DNA of 54,260 bases from positions 1-54,260 of the forward strand of contig NZ_LGJH01000128.1 of assembly GCF_001298105.1 (NCBI RefSeq), written 5' to 3'. Of the stretch, positions 37,954 through 45,550 are shown piece after piece. The DNA is from Novosphingobium sp. ST904. GTDB taxonomy: Bacteria > Pseudomonadota > Alphaproteobacteria > Sphingomonadales > Sphingomonadaceae. The position numbers and the translations under genes are program-made. The notes below the pieces were generated by a model. That model worked only from the letters and a program-made list of their open reading frames with translations, did no database searches and had not been told where the DNA came from. The first letter of the stretch is position 1; every line of letters begins with the position of its first letter.

Positions 37954-37969
37954 GGCACAAAAAAGTGCC
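37954..37969. promoter_or_regulatory. Inverted repeat GGCAC-A6-GTGCC upstream of HxlR
   Basis: A perfect 5-bp inverted repeat with an A6 centre lies 7 bp upstream of the HxlR start and 65 bp from the divergent SDR. It could be an autoregulatory operator. It could equally be a weak hairpin. Confidence 0.35.
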
Positions 37970-38033
37970 TTCTTCCTGCTGCCTTCCGACACTTTATGAC
38001 CTTTGCGGGCAAGATCAATCATGGGAGAGAAAC

Positions 38034-38846
38034 ATGGCCATTGACGCCATCCGCCTCGACGGGAAAGTCGCCATCGTAACCGGCGGCGCCGGCGGGATCG
38101 GTTCCGCCACCGCGCGCCTCCTAACCGCGCGCGGGGCCAGGGTCGCCATTGCCGACATCGCCTTCGACGCGGCGACCGCGCTGGCGGAGGAATTGCCTGG
38201 TGCGATCGCGGTGCCGCTCGATCTCGAGGACGAAGGCTCGATCGAGACGATGATCGCCGCCACCGTGCGCCACTTCGGACAGCTCGATGTGCTGCACAAC
38301 AATGCTGCGCTGCTCGGTCCCGAAATCGCGCGGGACGATGGCGATATCGAGGGCATGGATACCGCGCTGTGGGAGCGGACCTACCGGATCAATGTGCGCG
38401 GAACCATGATCGCCTGCCGCGCCGCGCTGCCGCACTTGCGGGAAAGCCGGGGCAACGTGGTCAACACGGTCACCAATCTGGCATTGCAGGGCCATGTCAT
38501 CCAGGCCGCCTATGCCTCTTCCAAGGCGGCGGTCATCCAGATGACGCGATCCATCGCGGCCAGCCACGGCATCCACGGCATACGCTGCAATGCCGTTGCG
38601 CCGGGCATGACGATGACGCCCGCCCTGCGGGAAGCCTTCCCCCCGCCGCTTCGCAAGATGGTGGAGGACGAGACCCTGCGGGATCGGCTGGGCGAGCCCG
38701 GCGACATCGCCGAAGCGGTGGCCTTCCTCGCTTCGGAAGCGGCGCGCAACATCACGGGCCAGGTGCTCGTCGCCGATGGCGGCTGCGCCAGCCATGTCCC
38801 CGGCATCGCTCCGTTCCGCGCCTTTCTTGCGGGAGGCGAGGCATGA
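38034..38846 (+). CDS. Short-chain dehydrogenase/reductase
   Basis: The 270-residue classical SDR has VAIVTGGAGGIGSATARLL, LDLEDEGSIETM, HNNAALLGPE, VVNTVTNLALQG in place of the usual SS motif, Tyr-x3-Lys in YASSK, RCNAVAPGMTMTP, and FLASEAARNITGQVLVADGG. It is FabG-like rather than the longer C-alpha-dehydrogenase type. The next gene starts within its stop (ATGA), so it is coupled with the FAD oxidoreductase. The Ser of the catalytic triad appears replaced or shifted in VNTVTN, a point to check. A GGGAGAG site precedes the ATG. The substrate is not evident. Confidence 0.85.
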   Translation: MAIDAIRLDGKVAIVTGGAGGIGSATARLLTARGARVAIADIAFDAATALAEELPGAIAVPLDLEDEGSIETMIAATVRHFGQLDVLHNNAALLGPEIARDDGDIEGMDTALWERTYRINVRGTMIACRAALPHLRESRGNVVNTVTNLALQGHVIQAAYASSKAAVIQMTRSIAASHGIHGIRCNAVAPGMTMTPALREAFPPPLRKMVEDETLRDRLGEPGDIAEAVAFLASEAARNITGQVLVADGGCASHVPGIAPFRAFLAGGEA

Positions 38847-40426
38847 GCCAGTACGATATCGTCGTCATGGGCGGAGGGCACAACGGCCTCGTTGCCGCCG
38901 CCTACATGGCCAAGGCGGGCAAGAAGGTGATCGTGCTCGAACGCAAGCCCCACTACGGCGGCGGCGTTTCCACGCGTGAGCTGATCCAGCCCGGCTTCTG
39001 GCATGACGAACACTCCAACGTGCACATCATGATTCAGGGCAACCCGATGCTGCGCGAGGACGAACTGGGCCTCTTGAGCAAGTTCGGTCTCGAATACATC
39101 TATCCCGAACCGCCCCATGCCTCGATCTGGGAGGACGGCACGATCGTGCGCTCGTGGCGCGATCTCGACCGGACTTGCGAGGAAATCGCCATGTTCTCGC
39201 CAAGGGACGCGGAGGCCTATCGCAAGTTCGCCACCGCCTCGATGGCGGCGCTGCCGATGTTCATGTCCGGCCTCTATGCCCCGCCGTTCCCGATGGGGGC
39301 CTTCGTGGCGATGATGGACCAGTCGGACGAGGGGCGTTTCCTCCTCGATGTCATGCAGCGTTCGGCGCTCGACGTGGTGAACCAGTACTTCGAAAGCGAC
39401 CTCCTGCGCATCCACATCGTGCGCATGGTCACCGAGAACCTCCAGATGCCCGATGAACTGGGCACCGGCATGGGTGCTTTCCTGATGCCGGGGATCATCC
39501 ACGCCTATGGCTGTTCGATGCCCAGGGGCGGTTCCGGCCAGCTTTCCCACGCGCTGGTCCGCGCGATCGAGCATTTCGGCGGCGAAGTGCGGTGCAATGC
39601 CGAAGTGCGCCGGGTCGTCGTCTCGGGCGGCAAGGCGGTCGGCCTCGAACTGGTGGATGGCGAGACGTTTACCGCCAAGGACGGCGTGATCGGCGCGATC
39701 CATCCGCATGTCCTGCGCAAGTTCGTGGCCGAAACGCCCGAGGCGGTGCTCCAGCGGGCGGAGCGGGTCACCCAGTCCACCTTCTCGATCAACCTCACGC
39801 ACCTGACCCTGAAGGAGCGGCTGAGGCTGAAGGTCGGCAATGAAACCAATGCCATGATGACCGAGCTGATGGACTTCTACACCATGCGCGACATGCTGCT
39901 GGAGTACGACAAGCTGCGGCGCGGCGAAGTGTCCGAACGGCTGATCGCGGGCGGGGACAACACGATCTTCGACCCCAGTCGTGCCCCCGAAGGTGCAGGC
40001 GTGTTCTACGGGGTGAACTTCGCGCCCTATGATCTTTGGCCCGGCGGTCCGGGTTCTTGGGACGAACGCAAGGAGGAGATCGCCGACCGCGCGCTGGCGC
40101 AGTACCGGAAATTCTACGCGAACCTCGATGACGGCAACATCACCGGCCGCCTGATCCGCTCCCCCGTCGATCATGAGCGGGACAGCCCGGCCAGCTTCCT
40201 CAAGGGCGATATCCATGGCTGCGCGCCGTTCTTCTACCAGTCCGTCGCGCACCGGCCCACGCCGGACCTTGGCTCGCTCAGGGTTCCGGGGATAGAGGGG
40301 CTCTATCTCGTCGGGCCGTTCATGCATCCGGGCGGCGGGGTGTTCGGCGCGGGCCGGGCAACGGCGATCCAGATGATGGATGACCTCGATATCGAATTCG
40401 ACAAGGTCTGCGCGGGAGCGGTGTGA
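38843..40426 (+). CDS. FAD-dependent oxidoreductase (phytoene-desaturase/CrtO-like amine oxidase fold)
   Basis: The 527-residue flavoprotein starts YDIVVMGGGHNGLVAAAYMAKAGKKVIVLERKPHYGGG, a dinucleotide-binding motif plus the GG motif of the carotenoid-desaturase/CrtO group. It ends GLYLVGPFMHPGGGVFGAGRATAIQMM, the second FAD contact. In between are SMPRGGSGQLSHALVRAI and AIHPHVL. The group includes carotenoid ketolases and many unassigned sphingomonad proteins (often labelled NAD(P)/FAD-dependent oxidoreductases). No carotenoid genes lie nearby, so an aromatic or aliphatic substrate is more likely here. It overlaps the SDR before and the 78-residue protein after by four and one bases, so all three are coupled. 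Confidence 0.88.
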   Translation: MSQYDIVVMGGGHNGLVAAAYMAKAGKKVIVLERKPHYGGGVSTRELIQPGFWHDEHSNVHIMIQGNPMLREDELGLLSKFGLEYIYPEPPHASIWEDGTIVRSWRDLDRTCEEIAMFSPRDAEAYRKFATASMAALPMFMSGLYAPPFPMGAFVAMMDQSDEGRFLLDVMQRSALDVVNQYFESDLLRIHIVRMVTENLQMPDELGTGMGAFLMPGIIHAYGCSMPRGGSGQLSHALVRAIEHFGGEVRCNAEVRRVVVSGGKAVGLELVDGETFTAKDGVIGAIHPHVLRKFVAETPEAVLQRAERVTQSTFSINLTHLTLKERLRLKVGNETNAMMTELMDFYTMRDMLLEYDKLRRGEVSERLIAGGDNTIFDPSRAPEGAGVFYGVNFAPYDLWPGGPGSWDERKEEIADRALAQYRKFYANLDDGNITGRLIRSPVDHERDSPASFLKGDIHGCAPFFYQSVAHRPTPDLGSLRVPGIEGLYLVGPFMHPGGGVFGAGRATAIQMMDDLDIEFDKVCAGAV

Positions 40427-40662
40427 TGGTGGACAGGAAGAAGGCTCCGGTGATGCGCATCCTCGATGCGCAGGACAAGGAACTGATGGCCGTGCGCCGG
40501 ATCGAGCGGGACGGCGACAATCTGGTCATTCGCGGCAAGATCTTCGGCGCCATGCCGATGGTGGCGAAAGTCACGCCGCAGGAGGCACGCGCGGCGCTCC
40601 GACTGCTTGACGCAAAGACGGTGCTGTTCCTGCTGAGCCTGCTGTTTCGCAGGAGCCGCTGA
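40426..40662 (+). CDS. Small protein of unknown function, 78 residues
   Basis: The ATG at 40426 is the last base of the preceding flavoprotein stop (TGATG), so it is translationally coupled. The sequence has MRILDAQDKELMAVRRIERDGDN, IRGKIFGAMPMVAKVTPQEAR and a hydrophobic C-terminal stretch (TVLFLLSLLF) ending in basic residues. The tail could be a membrane or partner-binding helix. I do not recognise a family. Its position suggests an accessory factor or subunit of the flavoprotein. A GTG start at 40423 is also in frame. Confidence 0.65.
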   Translation: MVDRKKAPVMRILDAQDKELMAVRRIERDGDNLVIRGKIFGAMPMVAKVTPQEARAALRLLDAKTVLFLLSLLFRRSR

Positions 40663-40720
40663 CAGCGCGGGGCATCGGCGGGCTCGATAGAAGCGATCCG
40701 ATTCCATGCGTTTTTCCAGG

Positions 40721-40755
40721 CTGCTCCGGCCCCCCATAAGGGGACTCCGGAGCAG
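40721..40755 (+). promoter_or_regulatory. Stem-loop in the leader of the VOC dioxygenase gene
   Basis: A 9-bp perfect stem (CTGCTCCGG, 40721-40729, with 40747-40755) encloses a nested CCCC/GGGG pair. It ends 17 bases before the ATG at 40773, next to the ribosome site region. It may end the preceding operon or act as a leader structure; there is no T run. Confidence 0.45.
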
Positions 40756-40772
40756 TCAGGATTGAAACAAGC

Positions 40773-41843
40773 ATGAGCATTCTGGGAGTTGAGAGCGTTC
40801 TGTTCGGGGTGACGGACCTGGCGGAACATACGCGGTTCTGGACCGATTTCGGCCTGCCGCTGGAAAGCGCAGGAGCGGACGAAACGGTGTTCCGCCTCGC
40901 ATCGGGCAGCCGGGTCATCCTCCTGCGCCACGGCGATGCGCGCCTGCCGAGCCCCGATCCGTTTCCCGGAGACGGCCTCAAGGAAACCGTCTGGGGCGTG
41001 GACACGGCCGACAGCCTCGAAGCGATTGCCGTCAGCCTGGCGCGCGACGTTGCCGTTTCCCGCGATGCGGACGGCGCCGTCCACGCTGTCTGCCCCGATG
41101 GTCAGCCGATTGCGCTGCGCGTGTGGGACAAGCGGGTGTTCCATTCGGAAGCGAGCCCGGTGAACACGCCCACCAGCTATCCGCGCTTCAACCAGCACCG
41201 CATCTGGCGCCGGGCAGCGATACCCAAGACGATCAATCACGTCGTGTTCTTCTCTCCCGATTATGTCGGCAGCTTCGAATTCTACGAACGCCATTTCGGC
41301 TTCCGTTATGTCGATCATTCGAAGGGCTCGGGCATCTTCGCGCGGGCGGACGGCACGTATGAGCATCATTCGATCTTCTGGGTGAACTGCGACCTGCCTA
41401 TCGCGCCCGACCACTTCAAATTCATGCACATCGCCTTCGGCATGGACGACATCGACGAAGTCATGCTGGGCGCCAACATCATGGAGCGAAAGGGCTGGAA
41501 GAACGAGAGCATGAACAGTTCGGGCGGCATATCCCGCCACCGCATTTCCAGCGCGATCTACTATTACTGCGACATGCCCGGAAAGGCGGGCGAGGCGGAG
41601 TACCACGCCGATACCGACTATCTGGACGATAACTGGGTGCCGCGCGCCTGGGATTTCCGCTTCGGCTCGCTGCTCTGGTCGAACAATGCCCCACCGATCT
41701 TCCGGGGCGACAATATTCCCTGGGACATGGCGTTCGACGCCGATCGCGCCAGTTTCGCGCCGTTTCGCAAGACCCGGCCCGGCAAGCTCCCGGTCCATGG
41801 CAAGCTGAACGAACTGACCGAGGACGACGAGCACGCGCTTTGA
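40773..41843 (+). CDS. Two-domain VOC protein, extradiol-dioxygenase type
   Basis: The 356-residue protein has two VOC domains. The first (about 1-125) is degenerate (LFGVTDLAEHTRFW). The second (about 145-300) has TINHVVFFSPDYVGSFEFYERHFGF, EHHSIFWVN, FMHIAFGMDDIDEVM and CDMPGKAGEAEYHADTDY. The two His and the Glu of GEAEYH lie where type I extradiol dioxygenases bind Fe(II). It would open a catechol ring beside the hydroxyls. A possible role is ring cleavage in a pathway that continues with the hydrolases at 43616 and 47056; this is inference. Other VOC reactions cannot be ruled out. Confidence 0.8.
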   Translation: MSILGVESVLFGVTDLAEHTRFWTDFGLPLESAGADETVFRLASGSRVILLRHGDARLPSPDPFPGDGLKETVWGVDTADSLEAIAVSLARDVAVSRDADGAVHAVCPDGQPIALRVWDKRVFHSEASPVNTPTSYPRFNQHRIWRRAAIPKTINHVVFFSPDYVGSFEFYERHFGFRYVDHSKGSGIFARADGTYEHHSIFWVNCDLPIAPDHFKFMHIAFGMDDIDEVMLGANIMERKGWKNESMNSSGGISRHRISSAIYYYCDMPGKAGEAEYHADTDYLDDNWVPRAWDFRFGSLLWSNNAPPIFRGDNIPWDMAFDADRASFAPFRKTRPGKLPVHGKLNELTEDDEHAL

Positions 41844-41851
41844 CGGTGCGG

Positions 41852-41896
41852 GGCTGACGGATCGGCCGGCTTGCGACTTGCATGCCGGCCTCAGCC
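41852..41896 (+). terminator. Hairpin after the VOC dioxygenase gene
   Basis: GGCCGGC and GCCGGCC (41864-41870, 41884-41890) pair, extended outward by GGCTGA and TCAGCC (41852-41857, 41891-41896) across an internal loop. It sits just after the stop with no clear T run. It may terminate or process the transcript. Confidence 0.5.
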
Positions 41897-41935
41897 GTAT
41901 AAATTGGAATGATAATTCTTGAATGGGAGAGGTGC

Positions 41936-42907
41936 GTGCCATCACGTCGCAGTTTCGTCGCGTCCTGCGGGGTGATCGTGGGAAGCGCGCTGCTTCCGGG
42001 TCTCGGCCGTGCGGAAACCTATCGCCGGATCCCGCAGAAGGCGTCGGCACGGGTCATCGTGGACAACGATTTCGCCGGCGATCCGGACGGTCTGGTTGCG
42101 CTGGCGCACCAGTTGCTGTCGCCCCGTACCAAGACCGTGCTTGTCACTGCGTCCGCGCTCGACCCGAAGCTGCTGGGCGATGTACCTGCCGGAACCACGG
42201 CTGCTGCCGGACGCGCCGTGGCGACGGAACTCATCCGCCGCGCGGGGATCGCAAATGCGCCGCCGGTGGTGGCCGGGTCGGAGCTGCTGGGCGCCGTCCA
42301 GCCCGAGGCGAGCGCTGCGGCGCGGGCCATCGTGGCCGAGGCCATGCGCGACGATCCCCTGCCGCTCTACTTCACTTGCGGCGGCCCGCTCACCAACCTG
42401 GCGGCGGCGCTGCGCCTTGAACCGAAGATCGCCGGACGCATGACGGTGATCTGGATCGGCGGCGGCGCCTATCCGGCGGGCGGCTGGGAATACAATCTTT
42501 CCGCCGACATCGCCGCCGCACAGATCGTGATCGAGCAGTCGAAAGTGCCGCTCTGGCAGATTCCGCAGGATGCCTATCGGCAGATGCAGTTCTCGGTCGC
42601 GGAACTGGCCGAGCAGCTTCGGCCGATCTCGCCCTTAGGCGAATGGCTCTACGACCGTTTCACGACGCCGCCGTCGTTCGTCGACGTGGGCGGCAGCTGG
42701 CCGCTGGGCGACAGCCCCGACCGTGTTGCTCAGCGCGATTTCGCAGGAGAGCAGCACGCATGTCGATCTGCCGGCCGGCGGATCAAGGCGGACTGCACAT
42801 ATGGTGAGGAAATCGCGGGCCGGACCTTGCGCGTGTTCCGAACGCTGGATGCGCGGCTTACGTTCGGAGATTTCTTTGCCCTGATGCGGCTCCACGCGCG
42901 CAGGTGA
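41936..42907 (+). CDS. Inosine-uridine nucleoside hydrolase-like protein with Tat-type signal, double frameshift
   Basis: The protein begins with a twin-Arg signal (PSRRSFVASCGVIVGSALLPGLGRA), then RVIVDNDFAGDPDGLVALAHQL, where IunH enzymes have the Asp cluster DxDxxxDD. It continues with LTNLAAALRLEP and WIGGGAYPAGGWEYNLSADI, and a C-terminus at TLDARLTFGDFFALM. Between 42715 and 42780 the open frame reads nonsense, while another frame reads DSPTVLLSAISQESSTHVDLPAGG, typical of the family. An extra C at 42715-42718 and a missing base near 42780 would restore it. The GTG start at 41936 has a GGGAGAGG site. It would hydrolyse an N-glycoside in the periplasm, though the Asp cluster is slightly altered. 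Role in this cluster unknown. Confidence 0.78.
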   Translation: MPSRRSFVASCGVIVGSALLPGLGRAETYRRIPQKASARVIVDNDFAGDPDGLVALAHQLLSPRTKTVLVTASALDPKLLGDVPAGTTAAAGRAVATELIRRAGIANAPPVVAGSELLGAVQPEASAAARAIVAEAMRDDPLPLYFTCGGPLTNLAAALRLEPKIAGRMTVIWIGGGAYPAGGWEYNLSADIAAAQIVIEQSKVPLWQIPQDAYRQMQFSVAELAEQLRPISPLGEWLYDRFTTPPSFVDVGGSWPLGDSPDRVAQRDFAGEQHACRSAGRRIKADCTYGEEIAGRTLRVFRTLDARLTFGDFFALMRLHARR

Positions 42908-42915
42908 AGTTTAGC

Positions 42916-43206
42916 TCAGCAGGCCTGCACGAAATGCTCGACCGAGGGGGCTTCGACGAAGAAGGGTCCTGCCAGCGCGCGCCAGGCCTGAAAACCTTCG
43001 GACTCGCGGAAATCGACCATGTGGGCCTCTACGCTCTCCCAGCCGACCACGAGGTGATAGCGCGCGGGATTCTCCACCGAGCGGTGCAGTGCGAAGGAGA
43101 CGAAGCCCTTGGCCGCTTCGAAATGCGGGCGGGCCTTGGCAACGGCCGCCTCGAAGGTGGCGGCGCGCGCCGGGTCGATGGTGAGGGTGGCGATTTCGTG
43201 GATCAC
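42916..43206 (-). CDS. Antibiotic-biosynthesis-monooxygenase (ABM) domain protein
   Basis: The 96-residue protein has the ABM ferredoxin-like fold: IATLTIDPARAATFEAAVAKARPHF, SFALHRSVENPARYHLVVGWESVEAHMVDFRES and HFVQAC. ABM proteins are small dimeric cofactor-free oxygenases or haem/quinone-binding proteins. It starts with GTG overlapping the stop of the VOC protein (GTGA) and is last of a five-gene minus-strand operon (46882-42916). Its reaction is not known. A quinone or hydroquinone intermediate of the same pathway is possible. Confidence 0.82.
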   Translation of the reverse strand: MIHEIATLTIDPARAATFEAAVAKARPHFEAAKGFVSFALHRSVENPARYHLVVGWESVEAHMVDFRESEGFQAWRALAGPFFVEAPSVEHFVQAC

Positions 43207-43610
43207 AGGCTCGGCTCCTCGACGAATTCGATCAGGTTGCCCGCGCAGTCGCGGATGAAGCAGCCCTTGCCGAAGGCCTCCCGCACCACGAATGCCACGT
43301 CCGCGTGCTTTTCCGCCATTTCCGTCAGGAACACTTCGAGGTCTTCCACCCGGAAGGCAACGTGCTTGTTGCCATGGGTCTTGAGATCGCGCGGGGGGAA
43401 GCGGCGGTCTTCGGGGAGGGCGGCGGCACCTTCCACCTCGAAGATCTCGAACCGCAGCGGGCCCTTGCGGACCATGGCGGTGCGGGATTTCGCCGCCTCG
43501 ATATAGAACTTTTTCTCGACCTCGAAGCCGAGCACGCGGCCGTACCAGTCGATCGCCTCGTCAAGGCTGGGGACGGAAACGCCGCCGTGGTGGAAGGTGA
43601 ATTCGGCCAT
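43203..43610 (-). CDS. VOC-family protein
   Basis: A 135-residue single VOC domain: FTFHHGGVSVPSLDEAIDWYGRVLGF, HGNKHVAFRVEDLEVFLTEM, GKGCFIRDCAGNLIEFVEEP. His-Glu spacing fits a metal site (HHGGVSV, NKHVAF, IEFVEE). Possible reactions are isomerase, hydrolase-like, lyase or dioxygenase. It lies between the alpha/beta hydrolase and the ABM protein in a coupled operon, overlapping the latter. The ATG at 43610 gives the family N-terminus; the frame is open upstream but overlaps the hydrolase. Confidence 0.83.
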   Translation of the reverse strand: MAEFTFHHGGVSVPSLDEAIDWYGRVLGFEVEKKFYIEAAKSRTAMVRKGPLRFEIFEVEGAAALPEDRRFPPRDLKTHGNKHVAFRVEDLEVFLTEMAEKHADVAFVVREAFGKGCFIRDCAGNLIEFVEEPSL

Positions 43611-43615
43611 CTCGC

Positions 43616-44767
43616 TCAGTCCATTTCCGAGAAGGTTTCGGCACACCAGTCGGCGATATAGTCGCGCATGCCGGTGCCGTTGTCGGCGCCGCAGTGCTCT
43701 ACCTCGAAATCCTTCCTGGTGAAGATGCGGAGCGTGCGCCTGGGGCTGTTCACCGCCTGATCGTAGCTGAGCTGCGCGTTGAAGGCGGGGATCTGGCGGT
43801 CGTTCTCGCCGTGGGTGACGAGGAACGGCACGCGGATTTTCTCCACCTGCCCGTCGAGCGTGATCTGGTCGGCATATTCGAGGAAAGCGTCGCGGTCTTC
43901 GATGCCGAAGACCCACATGACGTGATCCCAGTAGTGCGGCACCGGGTTCTCGCCCTCGTTGGCGAGGCGTTCGCGCTGGCGGCGGCCCCAGACGTGGTTG
44001 GCGCCCATCACCGCGCAGAGCGCATAGCGCGGCTCGTTGGCGGCGATGCGCGGCGCGTGGTAGCCGCCGAAGGAGAGCCCGAAAATGCCGATCCGGTCAT
44101 GGATCACATCGCTGCGCGTCAGCAGGTATTCGAGCGCGGGCGTGCCCCAGCGTTCTGCATCGAACACGGCGGGAAGCCCGCGCTTGCGGATCGCCTCGCC
44201 GGTGCCGGGCTGGTCCACGAACAGGGTGTTCATCCCCCGCTCCAGATTCGACTGGCCATGGCCCGCCATGCAGACCTGCTCCTTCATCGAATCGAGCCCG
44301 TTGACCGAGACCAGCGTGGGGCGCGGCGTGCCCGAACCGTCGTGGACGAAAATGGCGGTGTAGGCGCCGTCCTCGTAGGGAATCTCCACTTTGTCGACAT
44401 GCAGCCCGCGCAGCTTCGCGCCCCTGTGGAACAGCTCCAGACCCTTGTCGTATGCCGCCCAGCGCGGGGCATAGTCGCGGCTCTGCATCCGTTCGGCAGC
44501 GAGGTAGTAGCCGGAGGCGCGCAAGTACTTGGTGCCGGCGGAGAGCAGGTAGCCGGCGGCTTCGTCGCCTTCCGCATTGGCCGTGACCTGATCGGCGACG
44601 GCGATCCAGCTATCGAACATCTGCGCGGAACCGGCATCGGCGCCGGCCTTGCTCGCTTCCATGATCGGGCGGTTGGCCTCGTCGATCTCACCATAATTGC
44701 CGCCACAGGCGAGCGCGAGGTTGGTGGCGAGGTTCCAGACGTAGTTTCCGGGGAACGGTTCGAACAT
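43616..44767 (-). CDS. Alpha/beta hydrolase (2,6-dihydroxypseudooxynicotine-hydrolase/FrsA-like)
   Basis: The 383-residue protein has an N-terminal helical cap (about 1-120) and a C-terminal alpha/beta core. The nucleophile elbow is GLSFGGY, the oxyanion region PTLVSVNGLDSMKEQ, the acid in VTHGENDRQIP, and the catalytic His in EVEHCGADNG. This cap-plus-core plan fits the enzyme that cleaves a C-C bond of a beta-diketone in nicotine breakdown, and related ester hydrolases. In this operon it may cleave a carbonyl ring-fission product. Substrate is unknown. It lies five bases upstream of the VOC gene and follows the SDR by 25 bp. Confidence 0.85.
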   Translation of the reverse strand: MFEPFPGNYVWNLATNLALACGGNYGEIDEANRPIMEASKAGADAGSAQMFDSWIAVADQVTANAEGDEAAGYLLSAGTKYLRASGYYLAAERMQSRDYAPRWAAYDKGLELFHRGAKLRGLHVDKVEIPYEDGAYTAIFVHDGSGTPRPTLVSVNGLDSMKEQVCMAGHGQSNLERGMNTLFVDQPGTGEAIRKRGLPAVFDAERWGTPALEYLLTRSDVIHDRIGIFGLSFGGYHAPRIAANEPRYALCAVMGANHVWGRRQRERLANEGENPVPHYWDHVMWVFGIEDRDAFLEYADQITLDGQVEKIRVPFLVTHGENDRQIPAFNAQLSYDQAVNSPRRTLRIFTRKDFEVEHCGADNGTGMRDYIADWCAETFSEMD

Positions 44768-44792
44768 GATCTATCCTGAAAGCGTAAGGGAG

Positions 44793-45548
44793 TTATTCGG
44801 CGGTCCAGCCGCCATCGACGACAAGGCTGGTGCCGGTCATCAGCGCGGAAGCGTCGGAGGCGAGGAACAGCACCGCGCCCATCAGATCCTCCACCTGACC
44901 GATGCGGCCGAGCTTGATCCTGGACAGCACGCTGGCCTTGAAGGCTTCGTCTTCGAAGAACGGCTTGGTCAGCGGGGTTTCGATGAAAGTGGGCGCGATG
45001 GTGTTGGAGCGGATGCCGTGCGGGGCAAGGTCCAGCGCCATGGCCTTGTTCATGCCCTCCAGCGCCCATTTGCTGGCGCAGTAAAGCGTGCGGTTCGGTC
45101 CGCCCACGTGCCCCATCTGGCTGCCCATGTGAATCAGGCTGCCCGGCGTGCCGATATCGATCATCCGCTTCACGCAGGCCTGCGCCACGAAGAAGGCGGA
45201 CTTGAGATTGAGGTCGAGCACGGCGTCGTAATCGTCCTCGCTCACCTCCCACATCGGCTTGGGGCGGTTGGTGCCGGCATTGTTGACGAGGACGTGGAAT
45301 GGGGCGCGGTCCGCGAAGAATGCGGCGACGGCGCCGAGGTCCGAAACGTCGAGTGCCGCCGCGCGAGCACCGTTACCGATCTCTGCTGCTGCAGCTTCGA
45401 TCTCGGCGGAGGAGCGGGCAACAAGCGTGACCTCCGCGCCCGCTGCCGCCAGCGAGGCGGCGGCGCCGAGGCCGATGCCTCGGCCCGCCCCGGTCACCAG
45501 AGCCCGTCGCCCGTCAAGGCGCAGGCTCGGCGTCTGCGGGATCGCCAC
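44793..45548 (-). CDS. Short-chain dehydrogenase/reductase
   Basis: The 251-residue classical SDR has ALVTGAGRGIGLGAAASLAAAG, ALDVSDLGAVAAFF, VNNAGTNRPKPM, HMGSQMGHVGG, Tyr-x3-Lys in YCASK, SNTIAPTFIETPLTKPFF and FLASDASALMTGTSLVVDGGW. It is FabG-like; some close relatives are gluconate 5-dehydrogenases. The GTG start at 45548 lies two bases after the HisD-like gene's TGA, so translation is coupled. It would oxidise or reduce a hydroxyl acid or ring-fission product. Substrate unknown. An ABM protein, VOC and hydrolase follow in the same operon. Confidence 0.87.
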   Translation of the reverse strand: MAIPQTPSLRLDGRRALVTGAGRGIGLGAAASLAAAGAEVTLVARSSAEIEAAAAEIGNGARAAALDVSDLGAVAAFFADRAPFHVLVNNAGTNRPKPMWEVSEDDYDAVLDLNLKSAFFVAQACVKRMIDIGTPGSLIHMGSQMGHVGGPNRTLYCASKWALEGMNKAMALDLAPHGIRSNTIAPTFIETPLTKPFFEDEAFKASVLSRIKLGRIGQVEDLMGAVLFLASDASALMTGTSLVVDGGWTAE

Positions 45549-45550
45549 GG

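Noticed and set aside
34075..38079. 1334-codon plus-strand open frame
   Set aside because: It crosses antisense MFS sequence, a frameshifted SDR, a second SDR in another frame and antisense HxlR. It is an accident of high GC, although its middle part is the real SDR N-terminal frame.
38843..40426. Calling the flavoprotein a phytoene desaturase or carotenoid ketolase
   Set aside because: No carotenoid synthesis genes lie nearby and the family has many other members; only the fold is supported.
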